Position numbers and translations under genes: made by a program. From positions 88,862,556 through 88,926,555 of the forward strand of contig OX393549.1 in assembly GCA_947650365.1 (NCBI GenBank): 64,000 nucleotides of DNA, in the 5' to 3' direction. Positions 22,861-36,374 of the stretch are shown one piece after another. Numbering within the stretch: the stretch's first letter is position 1; every line of letters starts with the position of its first letter. The notes beneath the pieces were generated by a model. It saw nothing but the letters and a program-made list of their open reading frames with translations. It made no database searches and was not told the DNA's origin. Source of the DNA: Chamaelirium japonicum. Taxonomy: Eukaryota > Streptophyta > Magnoliopsida > Liliales > Melanthiaceae.

Positions 22861-24959
22861 TGTTGGTAAAATCCTATTGTAGAGGCTCGCAACGGAAGCA
22901 ATTAAGTGGTCGAAAGACCGTTCATGGTGCACGTTACACGATTAAAACTTTCATTGAAACTAATCTACATGTGCATGTATTAGTATGCACGTGATTCGAA
23001 CATCCTAACGGCAATCTAGCGTTATGAATATCTAGCTTGCATGCAATTCATAGAACTTGCTAGATCTATGTGTTAAATATTTGCATACCTTCGTGCGGAT
23101 CTTTTAACCGCGGAGAATTATTTTCTTTGTCGTTGGAGACGGAAGATCACCCACGAAGAAGCCAATGGTATGCGAGAAGACGATGCCTTCTTATTCACCC
23201 GATCTCACACGATGCACAGAACATTGTTCTCGGATCTTTGAGTGCCTTCGAAGAACGACCATTCTCCTTCTACGAAACTCCAAGTGAGGAAGACGAAGTC
23301 GCAAGCGAGAAAGACTAAAGAGATGAGAGAGAGAACTAGAGAGGGAGGTTCAGGTATGGCTAGCAATGGTGGCCGGCCCGCCCTCCCCCTTTGCTCTTTT
23401 ATAAGGCCGCCCTATCCCCTTTGGATTAGGATCCAAAGTGGACATGATTGACTCCTTAAAGATCTCCCTATATTTCTCCTTTATCTTTATCTTTTCTCCA
23501 CTTTTAGAGCTTGATTTGACCAATTCAAATCCTCCCCTTTATCCCTATGGCCGACCCTATTATTGGGGGATTCTCATCCCTAAAATATAGGGGTCGGCCT
23601 TGACTAGGTCTCCCACACCTAGGGCCGGCCACTAGTAGTGCACAGGGGCGTGTGATTTTACCAAAACGCCCTTATACCACTAAATGACAATTTCTAGTAT
23701 GCAAGACTTAGCAACTCATATTTAAGGGAACATCACTAGTGACTTCACTATTCACTGAGGTTCCCGGAGGGTTCCCCTAATAAAGTCACCTAGTCAACTC
23801 GCAACATGTTCCGGTGCATCGCACCCATGTAGCGAAGTTCATTTATGGCAATGGATAACTACATATGCCTCTGTACTAGTCTAGGGTTTCCCCAAAGTAC
23901 TCGCACGTAGTTACGCATCTACCGTGCACTAGTGCAAAGCACACACGAAGCGTTAATATAGACTTCTTGCTTCCTCTCACTGCTAACTGTGTTCCGAGGA
24001 GATGATTCAAGAACTGTACATAATGTGGATAAGGTGGAACCATTAGGGATCAGGGTTCATGTCTTCTAACTTGAACTCGATCGACACACTACCCGAGTGT
24101 ACTATCGATCCTCTGAACTCAAGTTAACCAGTGTAGCCACCCAGAGTGCGACACAGACTACACTCCAATTCACCCAGAGTTACTATGTTCTCCCGCATAC
24201 CCCTGCTCTCCGCTTAGTAGTGGTAAACTCGTTGTCCCTCGACTTGGTGCCATGATACAATTCGAGCGATGGAGAACATTGTCAGACTCGAATGCTCATA
24301 TAACTTGGTTCTTTACAGGTTGACCTATACATCATACCACTGATTAATCCATCGAGTAATCAAACCCGGTCAATAGTCCAATTGATGACTACCAGGCCTG
24401 GATTTGGTACAATATAAGTCAAACCAAGGAACACACCTTCCGTTAGGGGTGTAGATAGTCTGTAGGAGTGTCACGCTGATGCAACGCCATCGGGGAGCAC
24501 GTAACTGGATCCTCATACATTGGTGCGCCAAAGCACCACATAACTGGTTAGTCCATCAGATGTGATTTCTCAGGGTTTAGGATCGTTTTATCCTACGCAG
24601 AAACACGGCTTAGTGTACTAGTGTCTGCTCACTGATCTGTACACCGTGTTTGTTCTATTCGACCATAGACGCTGTGCCTGGTGATGACCATGGTGAAGAC
24701 TCCCCAGGCACTGTCATCCCCAACAGCTTATCATGATGAGGCGACCAACCTGATTATAGTTGCGAACTGATTTAGGTTATATGGGACCAATCAACTTAGT
24801 CTTCTACTTAGTGGACTACCATGTAACAATGGCGCTCTGTCCTCAAAAGAACACGTAACTATATTACGTACCAACATGCGTCTCATATAATAACTATCAA
24901 CCTTTATTATTAGATCAAAACATAGAGTTTTACAAGCTTAGAACACATCAATTTTAACA
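22861..24959 (-). repeat. 3' LTR of the minus-strand copia
   Basis: 2,099 bp, TGTTGG...TTAACA on the + strand. Pairs with 30498-32620. Confidence 0.9.
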
Positions 24960-24972
24960 ATCTTCCACTTGG
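24960..24972 (-). other. Polypurine tract
   Basis: On the minus strand CCAAGTGGAAGAT directly precedes the LTR start TGTTAAAATTG. Confidence 0.8.
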
Positions 24973-24974
24973 TC

Positions 24975-25650
24975 TAGCGAAGCAAAACAGTTTTGACTCC
25001 CATCGCATCCACATATAGCTCAAATGGCTTGGTAGGTATTGCCTTGGTAAAAGGATCAGCAACATTATCTGCAGATGCAATCTGTGTCACCGCTACTCGC
25101 AGCTTTTGAAACTATCGAATCAAGTGGAATTTGCGCTCAATGTGTTTCCCCTTCAAGTGGTGCCTTGGCTCCTTGGCATGTGCTACCGCCCCACTATTGT
25201 CGCAATAAAGCACAACAGGTAACTGGGCTTCTAGTACACACCCCAAGTCCATAAGAAATTTCTTGAGCCATACCACCTCTTTGGCTGCCTCGCATGCTGT
25301 AACGTACTTAACCGCTGTGGTAGAGTCCGCAATGTATTTCTGCTTTACACTCTGTCAACTAATCGCTGCTCCTCCTAATATGAACACAAATCCCTATATT
25401 GATTTTTTAGATTCCAAATCTGACATAAAGTCAGAATCTGTATATCCAATCGGTGTTAGTTCCTGTGCAATATAGACCAACTCATAGTCCCTTATTCTAC
25501 GAAGGTACTTGAGTATACACTAGTGATCTGGACCCGGATTCGATTGAAACTTATCCATAATGCCTACTGCAAAATAGATATCTGGCCTTATACAATGCAT
25601 AGCATACATTAGGCTACCTACTACCGAAGCATAAGGTACCTTCTGTATTT
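24975..25650 (-). pseudogene. copia RNase H domain (degenerate)
   Basis: At about 25112-25241 the minus strand reads LPVVLYCDNSGAVAHAKEP followed by HHLKGKHIERKFHLIR, the copia RNase H core with its CDN motif. The domain removes RNA from the RNA-DNA hybrid during reverse transcription. Stops separate it from the RT part upstream. Confidence 0.85.
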
Positions 25651-25653
25651 TTG

Positions 25654-25959
25654 CTATCTTCTCAGGTGTTTAGAACCTTGATCCTTGGACAGTTGTACGT
25701 CATGTCTAAATGGCACAAAACCCTTCTTAGAGTTTTGCATATCAAACCTAGCCATAACATTATCTATATACGCAGCCTGTGACAGTGAGAGAATCATGTT
25801 TTGGCGATCTCGTGTTATCTTGATCCCCAAAACATAACTCACTTCATCTAGGTCTTTTATATCGAACTGTGTTGACAACCAGACCTTTACCGTTGATAAT
25901 ATTCCAATATTATACCCAATGAGCAGAATATCGTGTACGTAAAGTATCAGATATACCAC
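25654..25959 (-). pseudogene. copia reverse transcriptase, palm and thumb part
   Basis: 101 open residues beginning MVYLILYVHDILLIGYNIG. This is the catalytic LYVDDILLIGN motif with the second aspartate-box position changed (YVHD), so the polymerase site is broken. It continues through DLDEVSYVLGIKITRDRQ and ALSQ/YIDNVMARF-type sequence typical of copia. Confidence 0.88.
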
Positions 25960-26064
25960 TGTAGTTTTGTCACTCCTTTTGTATACACATGGTTCATCCT
26001 TGTTTTGAGTAAATCAATATGACTAGATTGCCTGATCAAAACGGATATTCCAACTTTTAGATGC

Positions 26065-26585
26065 TTATTTTAGTCCATAAATAGACTTCTGTAACTTACA
26101 AACTAGATGCTTCTGACCCTCTGACTCAAAACTGGTGGCTGCATTATATATGTCTTCATCCAAATCCTCGTTGAGAAATGCTGTCTTGACATCCATTTGC
26201 CAGATCTCCCAGTTGTAATGGGTCGTAATGGATAGAAGGATCCGAATAGACTTAATCATCACTACTAGCGAGAAGGCCTCGTCAAAGTCGATTCCTTCTC
26301 TTTGGTATAACCCTTGGCAACTAATCTAACTTTATAAGTCTCAATAGAACCATCGGATTCTCTCTTTTTTTTTATACTCCCATTTATATCCAATAGGTTT
26401 AATAAGGTTTCTCCATAGTATCTGTCAGAAGCTCTGATGCTTCTCCCACTGTAACAAGGTGGTGGTTGTGTTACAGGATAACTAGGTGCTACAGTGTCTG
26501 ATATACTAGTGTCTGTAATGTCAACTCCCACTATGCTTTCGGATACGCTCTCTCTACTAGTACCCAGTAGTTCATCCAGAACCAC
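26065..26585 (-). pseudogene. copia integrase tail and reverse transcriptase fingers
   Basis: The first part (26265-26585) holds the Gly/Ser-rich linker with RRSIRAS-like sequence and YKVRLVAKGYTKEKE (RT motif 1). The second (26065-26262) holds QMDVKTAFLNEDLDEDIY (RT motif A) and CKLQKSIYGLK. A frameshift near 26262 separates them. Confidence 0.85.
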
Positions 26586-27085
26586 TTTACTAGCAGGCTT
26601 ATGGTCTATAATATAATCCTATTCTAGGAAAATGGTATTCATAGAAACGATTACCTTATTTTCCTCAGGATCATAAAATAGTCCACCTTTAGTCTTCTTG
26701 GGATACCCTACAAACAGATATGCTTTGGACTTTAGCTACATCTTATCCCTCTTATCTTTTCGCACATGTGCGGGACATCCCCACATTCTGAAATGCTATA
26801 GTGTTGGCTTTCGCCTTAACCATAGTTCTCTAGGGGTCTGAGGCACTGACTTAGATGGAACATGGTTCATAATATATGCTGCTGTCTATAAGGCATATCC
26901 CCGAAAGGTTATTGGTAAACAGGCGTAACTTATCATACTGCGAACATGTCTAACAATGTTTGATTCATTCTCTCAGAAACTCCATTCTGTTGTGGGGTTC
27001 CTGGAGCAGTTAACTGGGATTTAATCCCACGCTCCACCAAATATCCAAGGAACTCGTCAGACAGGTACTCGCCACCTCGATCAGA
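26586..27085 (-). pseudogene. copia integrase core to C-terminal region, broken
   Basis: The two flanking frames are joined here by integrase-type sequence with several stops. It corresponds to the PQQNGVSERRN stretch that is still visible in the other copy at 4146. Confidence 0.65.
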
Positions 27086-27919
27086 TCAAAAACGTTTGTC
27101 TGTCTGTTTTTCTACTTCAGCCTTGAACTCTTTGAACATGTCAAAGGATTCTGGCTTTCGATGCATCAGGGAAATATAACCATATCTTGAGTAATCATGA
27201 AAAATAATGAAATACTCATGGCCTCTTATCACATTGACCCCCATGGATCCACAGACATCTGAATGGATTAACTCCAATACCTCAGTGACTCTTACTCTCT
27301 TGCCTTTAAAGGTCCTATTGGTCATCTTGCCTTCCATACAGGATTCACAGGTGGGAAGAATCTCCGTATGATCTGTTACTAGAAGCCTGACCTTCACCAT
27401 TCTATGGATCATGTCCATGCCAATATGCCTAAGTCGTATGTACCGCAATTGGGTTAAATTTTCCGAAGGTTTCTTACGCTTAAATAAATTAACATTAAAT
27501 ACTAAAGTTATAGTATTATCTCTTTCAAAATTAGGACTGACAACATAGAGATTATTCTGTGCCATTTCTCTTATTATAAAAGTTCCATTCAGTTTAAACA
27601 ATACACCAAAAGCATCAAAATAAACCGAATAACCTTTATTAACTAAAGAAGAAACCGAAATCAAATTATATTTCAAGGATGGAGCATAAAAAATATCTCT
27701 AAGAGTCAAAGTCTTATTATTCAAAAAACTAAGAATAATATCTCTAATAGCTTCAGCAGCAGCCGTGGCTTCAGTTCTCATGCTCAAGGTTACCTCTCCA
27801 TCAAGCAACCTTCTACTTTCCCGAAACCCCTGAAGAGAGTTACAAGGTATGGTTAGTGGATCCAGAATCCACAATCCAACTAGCAAAAGAACTATTACTT
27901 GAAAGAAATAATTCAACAA
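27086..27919 (-). pseudogene. copia protease remnant, GAG-pre-integrase and integrase core
   Basis: 277 open residues. Residues ~16-60 are the protease region, but the expected D(S/T)GA active site reads WILDPLTIPCNS, so the protease is dead. Residues ~80-125 contain the conserved DIFYAPSLKYNLISVSSLV. Residues ~160-205 form the zinc-binding part (RHIGMDMIHR...CESCMEGK). The integrase core then starts with LELIHSDVCGSM and FHDYSRYGYISLM, which carry two of the D,D,E acidic residues. It stops at a frame break near 27086. Confidence 0.88.
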
Positions 27920-27960
27920 TGAAAAGTTATAGATTACCTTCTCCGGAATTCTAAGGCTTC

Positions 27961-28752
27961 TTATAGTCCTTCTCCAATGTCCCTTCTCACCATATCGGAA
28001 TCACTTGGTGCCCGGCTTCTTTGAGTCACTGGATCCAGATGCCCCGCAGAGATCTGCATAGGTGCTGACTTAAGTTTCTTCTTGTGTTTCTTGCTCTGAG
28101 GTTTACCAGACTTCTTGAAGGATCTGCGTTGCACGTCTAGTGCTTCACCCTTCTGCTTGAAGCCATCCTCAATTGCCTGGAGAGCTCCTAGACGCTCTGC
28201 ATTTGTCATTGCCAACTTGTTTAAATTAAAGTTAGTGACAAAACCTTTAAAAGCTCCTAACAATGATAAGAGGAAGATGTCTGTCATCACCTTGCCTTCT
28301 AGCATAATATCCATGGATTCTAATTCGTTCTAGAACCCAAACATTTTTAGCATGTGTTCCCGAACCAACATCCTTTCAGACATCTTAGTACTGATGAGTT
28401 TTTTGATAGTGAGGTATCGCATGACGCGATTATAACCCTCAAATATCTCCTTCAAGTACAACGTCATGTCAGAAGCGTCGGGCATATCCTCGACTTGCTT
28501 CTACAGAGTTGTTTGTAAGGATGCTATAATATAGCATTTATATATTTTATTAAATTCCTTCCACTTAGTAAACACCTTTAACTGTGTCTCTATGGTATTA
28601 GGTCCAGGAAAGTCTGGGTCAGGGTTATTTAAGGCTGCCATATGTTTACCAATCCTTAAGACTAGGTATAGGTTGTGCTTCCAGTCATCATAGTTGGGAC
28701 CGGTAAGTTTGTGGTCATTTAGGATAGTAGACAAGGGGTCTAACTTGGTCAT
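27961..28752 (-). pseudogene. copia gag (two broken pieces)
   Basis: 28501-28752 reads LTGPNYDDWKHNLYLVL, the usual N-terminal copia Gag motif. 27961-28314 continues with LLGAFKGFVTNFNLNKL and a Lys-rich stretch (KSGKPQSKKHKKKLK). Stops separate the pieces. I did not find the CCHC zinc knuckle that normally follows the basic stretch. Confidence 0.82.
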
Positions 28753-30483
28753 CTAAAAATAAAAGATTGAATGATGACAATGTATGAAAACTCATTTTAT
28801 AGCTTTTTAAAACAAGCTAATTATATCCAAATATCAGTGCTACCCTCAAATGAATATATCTCTATGGATTAATTTAACCATGTATATAAGATCTCGGAAT
28901 CGGTTACACCTGCCCAAGGGAGCAGTGTGCAGTGTCATCCGCTTACACGAGTCTTTCCCTTGACCCTATCCAAATCTTCCAACTAAGGGCTTTGATAAAC
29001 CACAGTTATCTTTTGGCCAGTGCCATGTGATCCCCATGCGAAGCAACGGATGCCTCATGTGTACTTCGGATGCTTACCTATGACCCTAAGTAATTACGAC
29101 ACGGGAGTTCATGTGCCCCCACGAGGGTGAGTAAAGCCTTTCTCTCCTGGTTCCGTAATCGCCATATTCCGAGGGAGATCACTAAGTCGTTTGGCATGGA
29201 AAAATATAGCTCTCACCCGAGAAGGATGTTGAGTTACGCCCTCCCACTCGAGCACGAAGTGATTGGCTGTGGAGGCCAGAGGATCTCTAAAAGTCCTATC
29301 TTGCATCTTTTATTAAATATGAGGGTTATTTTGCGAGTATGAGTATATGTAAATGCAAGGGTAGTGACTTTCTATATACTAGACCCTGGTCACAACATGC
29401 TCTCACTAGCGCTTCAAGCATTTTGCCTAGCATTAATCGATCTTGGAATATCATAGTCCTTGTCTCAAGTGGATTTCTCCACTTAAGGGTCACATTACAT
29501 ATCTCAAAAACATCGATGCTCCGCAAAACTTGGCTATCACACTAATTTCCTGGAGCCTAGCCTAAGGTCAGACAAACAGAAAAGGACTTCCATTTGCTAT
29601 GGCACCTCACTTATAAATTTGATAATTGATGTCAAGTAGAATTCTATCTAATTCTCTGTTTCGATGCTAACTAAATAGGCACACCCAACTAATCGGGTGT
29701 TGACCTAATGGTGACATAACCAAATGTGAGAAATTCTTACTATTAATAAAGATCAATTAAATAATAAGCGTCACTAAGTGGAATCCTATCCTTATAAGGT
29801 CACTAGGATTCGAGGAGAAAGTCATCCTTCTAGAATACTGATAATAAAATTATCTCATCGAGGTTCGATATAAAACATAAAGAACTAATAAAGAAAGCAA
29901 CCAAACAACTGAATCAAGTTCAGGGTCCGATCCCTGAACTTGACTATCATAGCATAGGCTCTCTGACTTTCTTCACAAGGTTTCTCGGTCTAGCTCTTTC
30001 GTCGCGCTCGCAAACACTTTGCCGGATCTCTTTCGTCCTTTAAGGTTCCGCTTACGCTCCCGATAGTCAATCTCCTTGGCATATCCTTCTTCTTGATCTA
30101 TAACCAAAAAAGTTCTAGTATGCTTCGAGTAAGTGCTCGCTCGTACATAATTTTCTAAAAAGAAAAGAAAACACGCCTAGTAAAAGCCATAGGAATCGAG
30201 GATGATCAACCCCCATCACTCACTCAATCTATGGCTCTAAAACCTATCCACACATATAAAGAGTAAATCCAGACATAGACTAACATGAGGTCCGACCCCC
30301 AGTAGCAAGCAAACACACATTCAGATTTAGTTTATAGCAGCACCCTGCAAACACGATGCATAGAACAAGAAACATATATGCATATGCATGATCTAAGCGT
30401 AAGAACCCCGATGAAATCTCGCGCTCACCATACATGCACATAATGGTTTCATGAAAAGTCATGAAACGCACACCACTAACATA
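28753..30483 (-). other. Leader of the minus-strand copia
   Basis: 1.7 kb between primer site and gag without a credible frame. It is the inverse-orientation counterpart of 981-2960. Confidence 0.6.
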
Positions 30484-30495
30484 GCTCTAATACCA
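30484..30495 (-). other. Primer binding site (tRNA-iMet, one mismatch)
   Basis: On the minus strand TGGTATTAGAGC, two bases after the LTR end. It differs from the copy at 969-980 at one position. Confidence 0.88.
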
Positions 30496-30497
30496 AT

Positions 30498-32620
30498 TGT
30501 TGGAAAAGTCCTATGGTGGAGGCTCGCAACGGAAGCAACTAAGTGGTCGAAAGACCGTTCATAGTGCACATTACATGATAAAAACTTTCATTGAAACTAA
30601 TCTACATGTGCATGCATTAGTATGCACGTGATTCGAACATTCTAATGGCAATCTAGAGTTATGAATATCTAGCATGCATGCAATTTCTAGAACTTGCTAG
30701 ATCTATGTGTTAGAGATTTGCATACCTTCGTGCAGATCTTTTAACCGCAGAGAATTGTCTTCTTTGTCGCTGGAGACGGAAGATCGTCCACGAAGAAGCC
30801 AATGGTATATGGGAAGATGATGCCTTCTTGTTCACCAGATCTCACATGATGCACAAAACATTGTTCTCAAATTTTTGAGTGCCTCCGAAGAACGACCCTT
30901 CTCCTTTTACGAAACTCCACGTGAGGAAAACGAAGTCGCAAGCGAGAAAGATGAGAGAGATGAGAGAGAGAACTTGAGAGGAGAGATGAGAGGGGGGTTC
31001 GGGTATGGCTAGCAATGGTGGCCGGCCCCACTCCCCCTTTGCTCTTTTATAAGGCCGGCCAATCCCCTTTGGATTAGGATCCAAAGTGGACAGGGTTGAC
31101 TCCTTAAAGATCTCCCTATATCTCTTATTTATCTTTATCTTTTTCCCACTTTTAGGACTTGATTTGATCAATTCAAATCCTCCCCTCTATCCCTATGGCA
31201 GACCCTATTATTGGGGGATTCTCATCCCTAAAATATAGGGGCAGCCTTAACTCAGTCTCGCACACCTAGGGTCGCCACTAGTAGTGCATAGGGGCATGTG
31301 ATTTAACCAAAACGCCCTTATGCCACTAAATGATCATTTCTAGTGTGCGAGACTTAGCAACTCATCCTTAAGTGAAATCACTAGTGACTTCACTATTCAC
31401 TGATGTTCCCGGAGGGTGCCCCTAGTAAAGTCAACTAGTTAACTCGCAACATGTCCCGGTGCATTGCACCCATGTAGTGAAGTTAACTTATGGCAATGGA
31501 TAACTACATGCGCCTCTATACTAGTTTAGGGTTTTCCCTTAGTACTCACACGTAGTTACGCACCGTGCACTAGTGCAAAGCACACATAGAGCGTTAATAT
31601 AGACTTCTTGCTTCCTCTCACTGCTAACTGTGTTCCTTGAATATGGTTCAAGAACCATATATAATATGGATAAAGGTGGAGCCATCAGGGACCAGGGTTT
31701 ATGGCTTCTAACTTGAACTCGATCGACATACTACTCGAGTGTACCATCGATCCTCTGTGCTCGAGTTAACATATATAGCCACCCAGAGTGCGATGCAGGC
31801 TACACTCCAATTCTCCCGGACTTACTATGTTCACCCGCATACCCCTGCTCTCCGCTTAATAATGGTAAACTTGTTGTCCCTCTACTTAGTACAATGATGC
31901 AATTCGAGCGGTGGAGAACACTGTCAAACTCGAATGCTCATATGACTTGATTCCTTCTAGGTTGACATATACATCGTACCACTAATTACCCCGTCGAGTA
32001 ATCGAACCCGGTCAACAGTCCAACTGATGACCACCAGGCATGGATTTAGTACAGTATAAGTCAGACCAAGGAACACACCTCCTGTTAGGGGTGTGGATGG
32101 CTTACAGGAGTGACACATTGATGCAATGCCATCCGGATAACCCAGTACACCGCGGTTTTGGATCACGCAATTGGATCCTCACACATTGGTGCACCAAAGC
32201 ACCACACAATTGGTTAGTCCATCAGATATGGTTCCTCAGGGTTTAGGACCGTTTTACTCTAAGCAGAAACACGTCTTAGTGGACTAGTGTCTGCTCACTA
32301 ATCTGTACACCGTGTTGGTTCTGTTCGGTCACATACACTGTGCCTGGTGATGACCATGGTGAAGACTCCCTATGCACTGTCATCCCTAATAGCTTATCAT
32401 GATGAGGCGACCAACCTGATCATAGCTGCGAACTGATTTAGTTTACATGGGACCAATCCACTTAGTCTTCTACGCAGTGGACTACCATGTAACCATGGCT
32501 CTTAATTCTCAAAAGAACACATAACTATTTTACGTACCAACATGCATCTCATATAATAACTACGTTTTTATTAAATCAAAACATAGAGTTTTACAAGGTT
32601 AGAACACATCAATTCTAACA
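30498..32620 (-). repeat. 5' LTR of the minus-strand copia
   Basis: 2,123 bp, TGTTGG...TCTAACA on the + strand. Confidence 0.9.
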
Positions 32621-32666
32621 AGAGATCGATAATAAGAAAGAAATCGTGGAGAGATAGAGAGAGAGA
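32621..32666. repeat. GA-rich remnant between copia and gypsy
   Basis: AGAGATCG...GTGGAGAGATAGAGAG continues the GA-rich satellite interrupted at 22860 and resembles 42450-42480. It shows that the copia element landed in that satellite. Confidence 0.7.
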
Positions 32667-33892
32667 AAACCATGCAAAGAAAGTAGATGTCACCTGGCTG
32701 TAGATCACGCACAAACTCCCGTCGACTGCCTTCCGCTCCGCCTGCGGCTGGATCGTCCAGGTACAACTAGTAATTTCAAACACACGAGCATATATTAAAA
32801 TCTAAGTCGGTGGGTCCCTACAAGGGTGAGAAAGCCAAGTCGGGGCTCGGTTCGTCTTTTGGCCGAGACGTCTTCGGGCTAGGGTTTTGGGTTTAGAAAA
32901 ATATTTTACCGACGGACTCATGGGCCTTACCGAGTCTAAACTCGGATCGGGGGTAAACAACCAGTCTCGATGGGTCGAATCTGGGATTGACCGGATGGGT
33001 ACGAAGGTTGTTCGGGTGCGACCTGGTTTGGCTTGGCGAATCCGCCATCGGGCCAACTACAAAAAAAAAAAATAAGAGAGTACAACAATACTACCCAAAG
33101 TTTTCGGCTTCGGGCACTCGACCAATGTCGGCAGGTCAAGGGTTATACTAAGCCAAAGGTCGGCTGGGTAGGTTCGGACAGTGGGCACAAATCATTTAAT
33201 TGCCATAGCAAAGGGAGGGACGGTGTCGATGGTGGCTGGTCGGGGGCTACAACCTGTCAGGCTGCCGATAGGAAACCGTCGGCAACCACGACGGCAAGTG
33301 AAAGGGGGTAGAACCTGGGTATTGGGTGGTCCGTGGGGCCTGGCCTGGCTGCGTCGGGCCTCGCCAGCTGCACGGCTGCCGGCTACAAATCCAACGGCTA
33401 TGGCCGTGTCGAAGGGGAACAACGACCAAAATTTGTCGGGGTTGATCTCAACAGAACAACAGAAAAAAAAAGAAAAGAAAAATAGGGGAAGATGGGAGTG
33501 CTGACCTGAATCGATGGGGAGTCGTTGGCTCCGGCTGCGACTCCTCCGGCCGGTTGCTCTCCGGCGCCGTGCGAGTAGAGCCCCACCGCAGGAGAGAGAA
33601 AACGAGAGAAATAGGGGAGATGACGAGGGAGGTTGGAGAGGGATGATGGGGGATCGGCTGGGCTTGGGGGCTTTATTTATAGGGGAGAGGGGGCCCGACG
33701 GGATAGGGATGAGAGAGGGGATTGGGATGAGAGGAGATCGGGATGAGATCGGATCGATCCGTCAGGGGAAAATCGCCGGGATTTTCGAAAGGGGATTCGG
33801 GCTGATGGGGAGTGGATCGGGTGACAGGGGCTGCGGGATAGAGATGAGAGGGGGAATCGGAATCTCAGGGGGGATCGGGGTTGTTGGTTAGG

Positions 33893-33959
<67 letters not shown>

Positions 33960-34842
33960 GATCGGGTTAGAGATATACAGGGGATCGGGCTTTTTTTTTT
34001 TTTTTTTGGGGAAATCTCATCAGCTCTCGAGCGCTTTAAGGAAAGGGGATGTGTTTACATGTGTTGGGGTTTGGTTGAAAAGAGTTAGTTAAATGGGGAT
34101 GGTTGAGACTTGAGAGGGGTTGAATTGGTTGACCGGATTTGTTTTGTATGAGCAGGTTTCAGTTGATACGGACTTGCTGAAGTGGATAGTTTAAAGGTGA
34201 TAGAGTGGAAGAGTTTTTATGTGGTGGTTCGGATTAAAATCTGATGGTCGAGATTAAAGCTGGGGGATTACTTGAATTATGATGGAATAGCAAGAGAAAT
34301 AATTAAGAGGTGATCAGATGCTTGGATGGTGATCCAATGCCCAAGAACAAGATGAAGACATGGGTGGAGCTAGGGCTTAGAGCCTCATAAATCGATAAGA
34401 CCCAATCGAGTTGGATCAATGCTTGGGCAACGTATCGGCTTTTGATCTAAAATTTGGTTCGGTCTCGCGACCTGCATCGTTCAGCGACGGTCGCTACAAG
34501 GGAAAACATGGGTTGACAATGCACATACTAGTAATAAAATAAGATATTCATGCGGTTGAATATGCTCAACACCTATGCACATGAGCGCACGCGCACACGC
34601 GCACAAATGTCTACTCAATCGCTCTGCCATCACCTCATCACCAGTGACCTAGACCCAGACTCATGGTCCGGTGCAACTCCCACCAACAATATGCATCAAA
34701 TTTTTTTTTTTATTATTATTATTTTTTTTTCAACATTGGTAACAAGGATTCAATTCAATTATTTCAGTGATAATATTATAATAGAAAAAAAAATATTGGG
34801 TTGCCCTTTGTAAAATTACCCTCATTGATACCGGATATTACA
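32667..34842 (-). repeat. 3' LTR of the gypsy element, truncated
   Basis: 2,176 bp, near-identical to 40118-42291. Its outer 1.3 kb is missing and GA-rich sequence abuts the break. Open frames such as 33181-33504 and 33514-33891 are repeated in the other LTR at 40639-40962 and 40972-41349 and are not genes. Confidence 0.92.
33901..33956 (+). repeat. (GA)n microsatellite in the LTR
   Basis: 56 bp; its counterpart in the other LTR is 41351-41403, so the array was part of the element when it inserted. Confidence 0.93.
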
Positions 34843-34855
34843 TCCTACCCACCTT
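34843..34855 (-). other. Polypurine tract of the gypsy element
   Basis: On the minus strand AAGGTGGGTAGGA directly precedes the LTR start TGTAATATCC, a typical gypsy arrangement. Confidence 0.85.
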
Positions 34856-36374
34856 ATTAAAATTTTCGTCCCGAAAATTCAACTACTAAAACCAAGGGTA
34901 GCACTCTACCAACATCTACTGCTAAAACGAAGAAAAACTAGAACAATGGAAGATTAATGAGTACGAAGTTCCTTACCACCATTGTCAACCAATAAGCCAA
35001 GTCACTGCGACCAATCTTACCCAAAGAAAACTCTGACTCTATACTACTCAGAATTTTACTACTCTCAAATAACCTGACATCATACGAATCGAGCCTCATA
35101 ATCTTTAGGATAGAGATGAACCTCCAAATCCTCGCATCGCGAATACGAGTTTTGGGTTTTCATTTTCCATTCTAATCATTAAGGACTAATATAGATTTTC
35201 ATGAGTCCAGATCGTCTCCTTTTCCTAGATAAGGAGCGTCCTCCTTATACAGAAGTAAGGTAACAACCTGATCCATGAAACAAGATCACGAAATATTCCC
35301 ATCTAACGATACTAATGCATAAATATACACATAAACCTATGACCATACATGATACATCTATAGAATCGAGATGAAGACAACTTGATAACTCGAACTAGTA
35401 CGCCTAGGCTTAAATCCTATGAGATTCCTCTCCGGAGCAAATACCTCTATTACCTACACCACCACTGCTACCCTAAAAATTTACAAGGAAAACACCTCTA
35501 TAGTACAAATTGGGCACCCCAAATACATACTAACTAACCTAGAAAACGTTGAGTCCAAGATAACACAACTATATCACAAACGAATAAGAATAAGGAGGGA
35601 ACAATGATGAATCGTAAAACACCTATACTCAATGAAGGTCCTAATACTAACACTCCCAACTATACTATTATGGCATGACTCGGAAACCTTCTGAAGGGTA
35701 CACTATGGTCTACAAATCAGATAAAGAAGGAAACTTACTACCCGAGTAGGGAATAATGAAATAAGAGAATAATTAACCTACTGACAGAAGATAGCCGAAA
35801 ACTAAGATACGATATAATACACACTACATAGTTCTAGACTAAAATAACTCTGATTTAGTTGAAGAAGTTATCTACTAGAACCCTAATAGTCAACTAGCAC
35901 AAGGTACTAAATCTTTACCCTAAATGAATTGAGTTAGTTAGATAGAGACCTGATAGACACGGAAGAGCGAGAACAAAAGAACCGAGGCAATTGCGAACAA
36001 CTCGAAACAAATCAAGGTAAGACAAGACTAGTTAGACCCAAGTAAGACAACTTAGCATGACAAGGACAACGGAGAAAACTAGCACAAACTTGAACCTAGT
36101 GAATACCAATGAAAGTCAGTCAGAAGAAACTGAAGCGATAAAAGTTTACTAGAATCGGTAAGAAATTAGAATCAAGACGGGGTAAAACGGCTAGACAAAT
36201 ACTACTCTTAAGATCTTAACTGATAAAGCATTTCCAATTTCATAAATATAGAAAATTCCCTTGACATTGTCACTAACATCCTTCACGTACTCAATTATCG
36301 CAAATCCATCTTAACGTCACTGTCATCAGACCAGTGTACGTTTTCCTGTGAGTCTCAACCGGAACTGTGTAACC

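Larger units (their letters stand above)
22861..32620 (-). mobile_element. Complete but dead Ty1/copia retrotransposon (minus strand)
   Basis: 9.76 kb bounded by two LTRs of about 2.1 kb, with a primer site (30484-30495), a polypurine tract (24960-24972) and gag, protease, integrase, RT and RNase H remnants in copia order. AGAGA flanks both sides (22856-22860 and 32621-32625), fitting a 5-bp target duplication, although the surroundings are GA-rich. Across the first ~240 bp the two LTRs differ at roughly 7% of positions by eye, so it is much older than the neighbouring gypsy element. It belongs to the same family as 1-8457. Confidence 0.92.

Noticed and set aside
33033..33891. Several open frames that recur at 40434-41349
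   Set aside because: They lie in the two LTRs of the gypsy element and are repeated only because the LTRs are.
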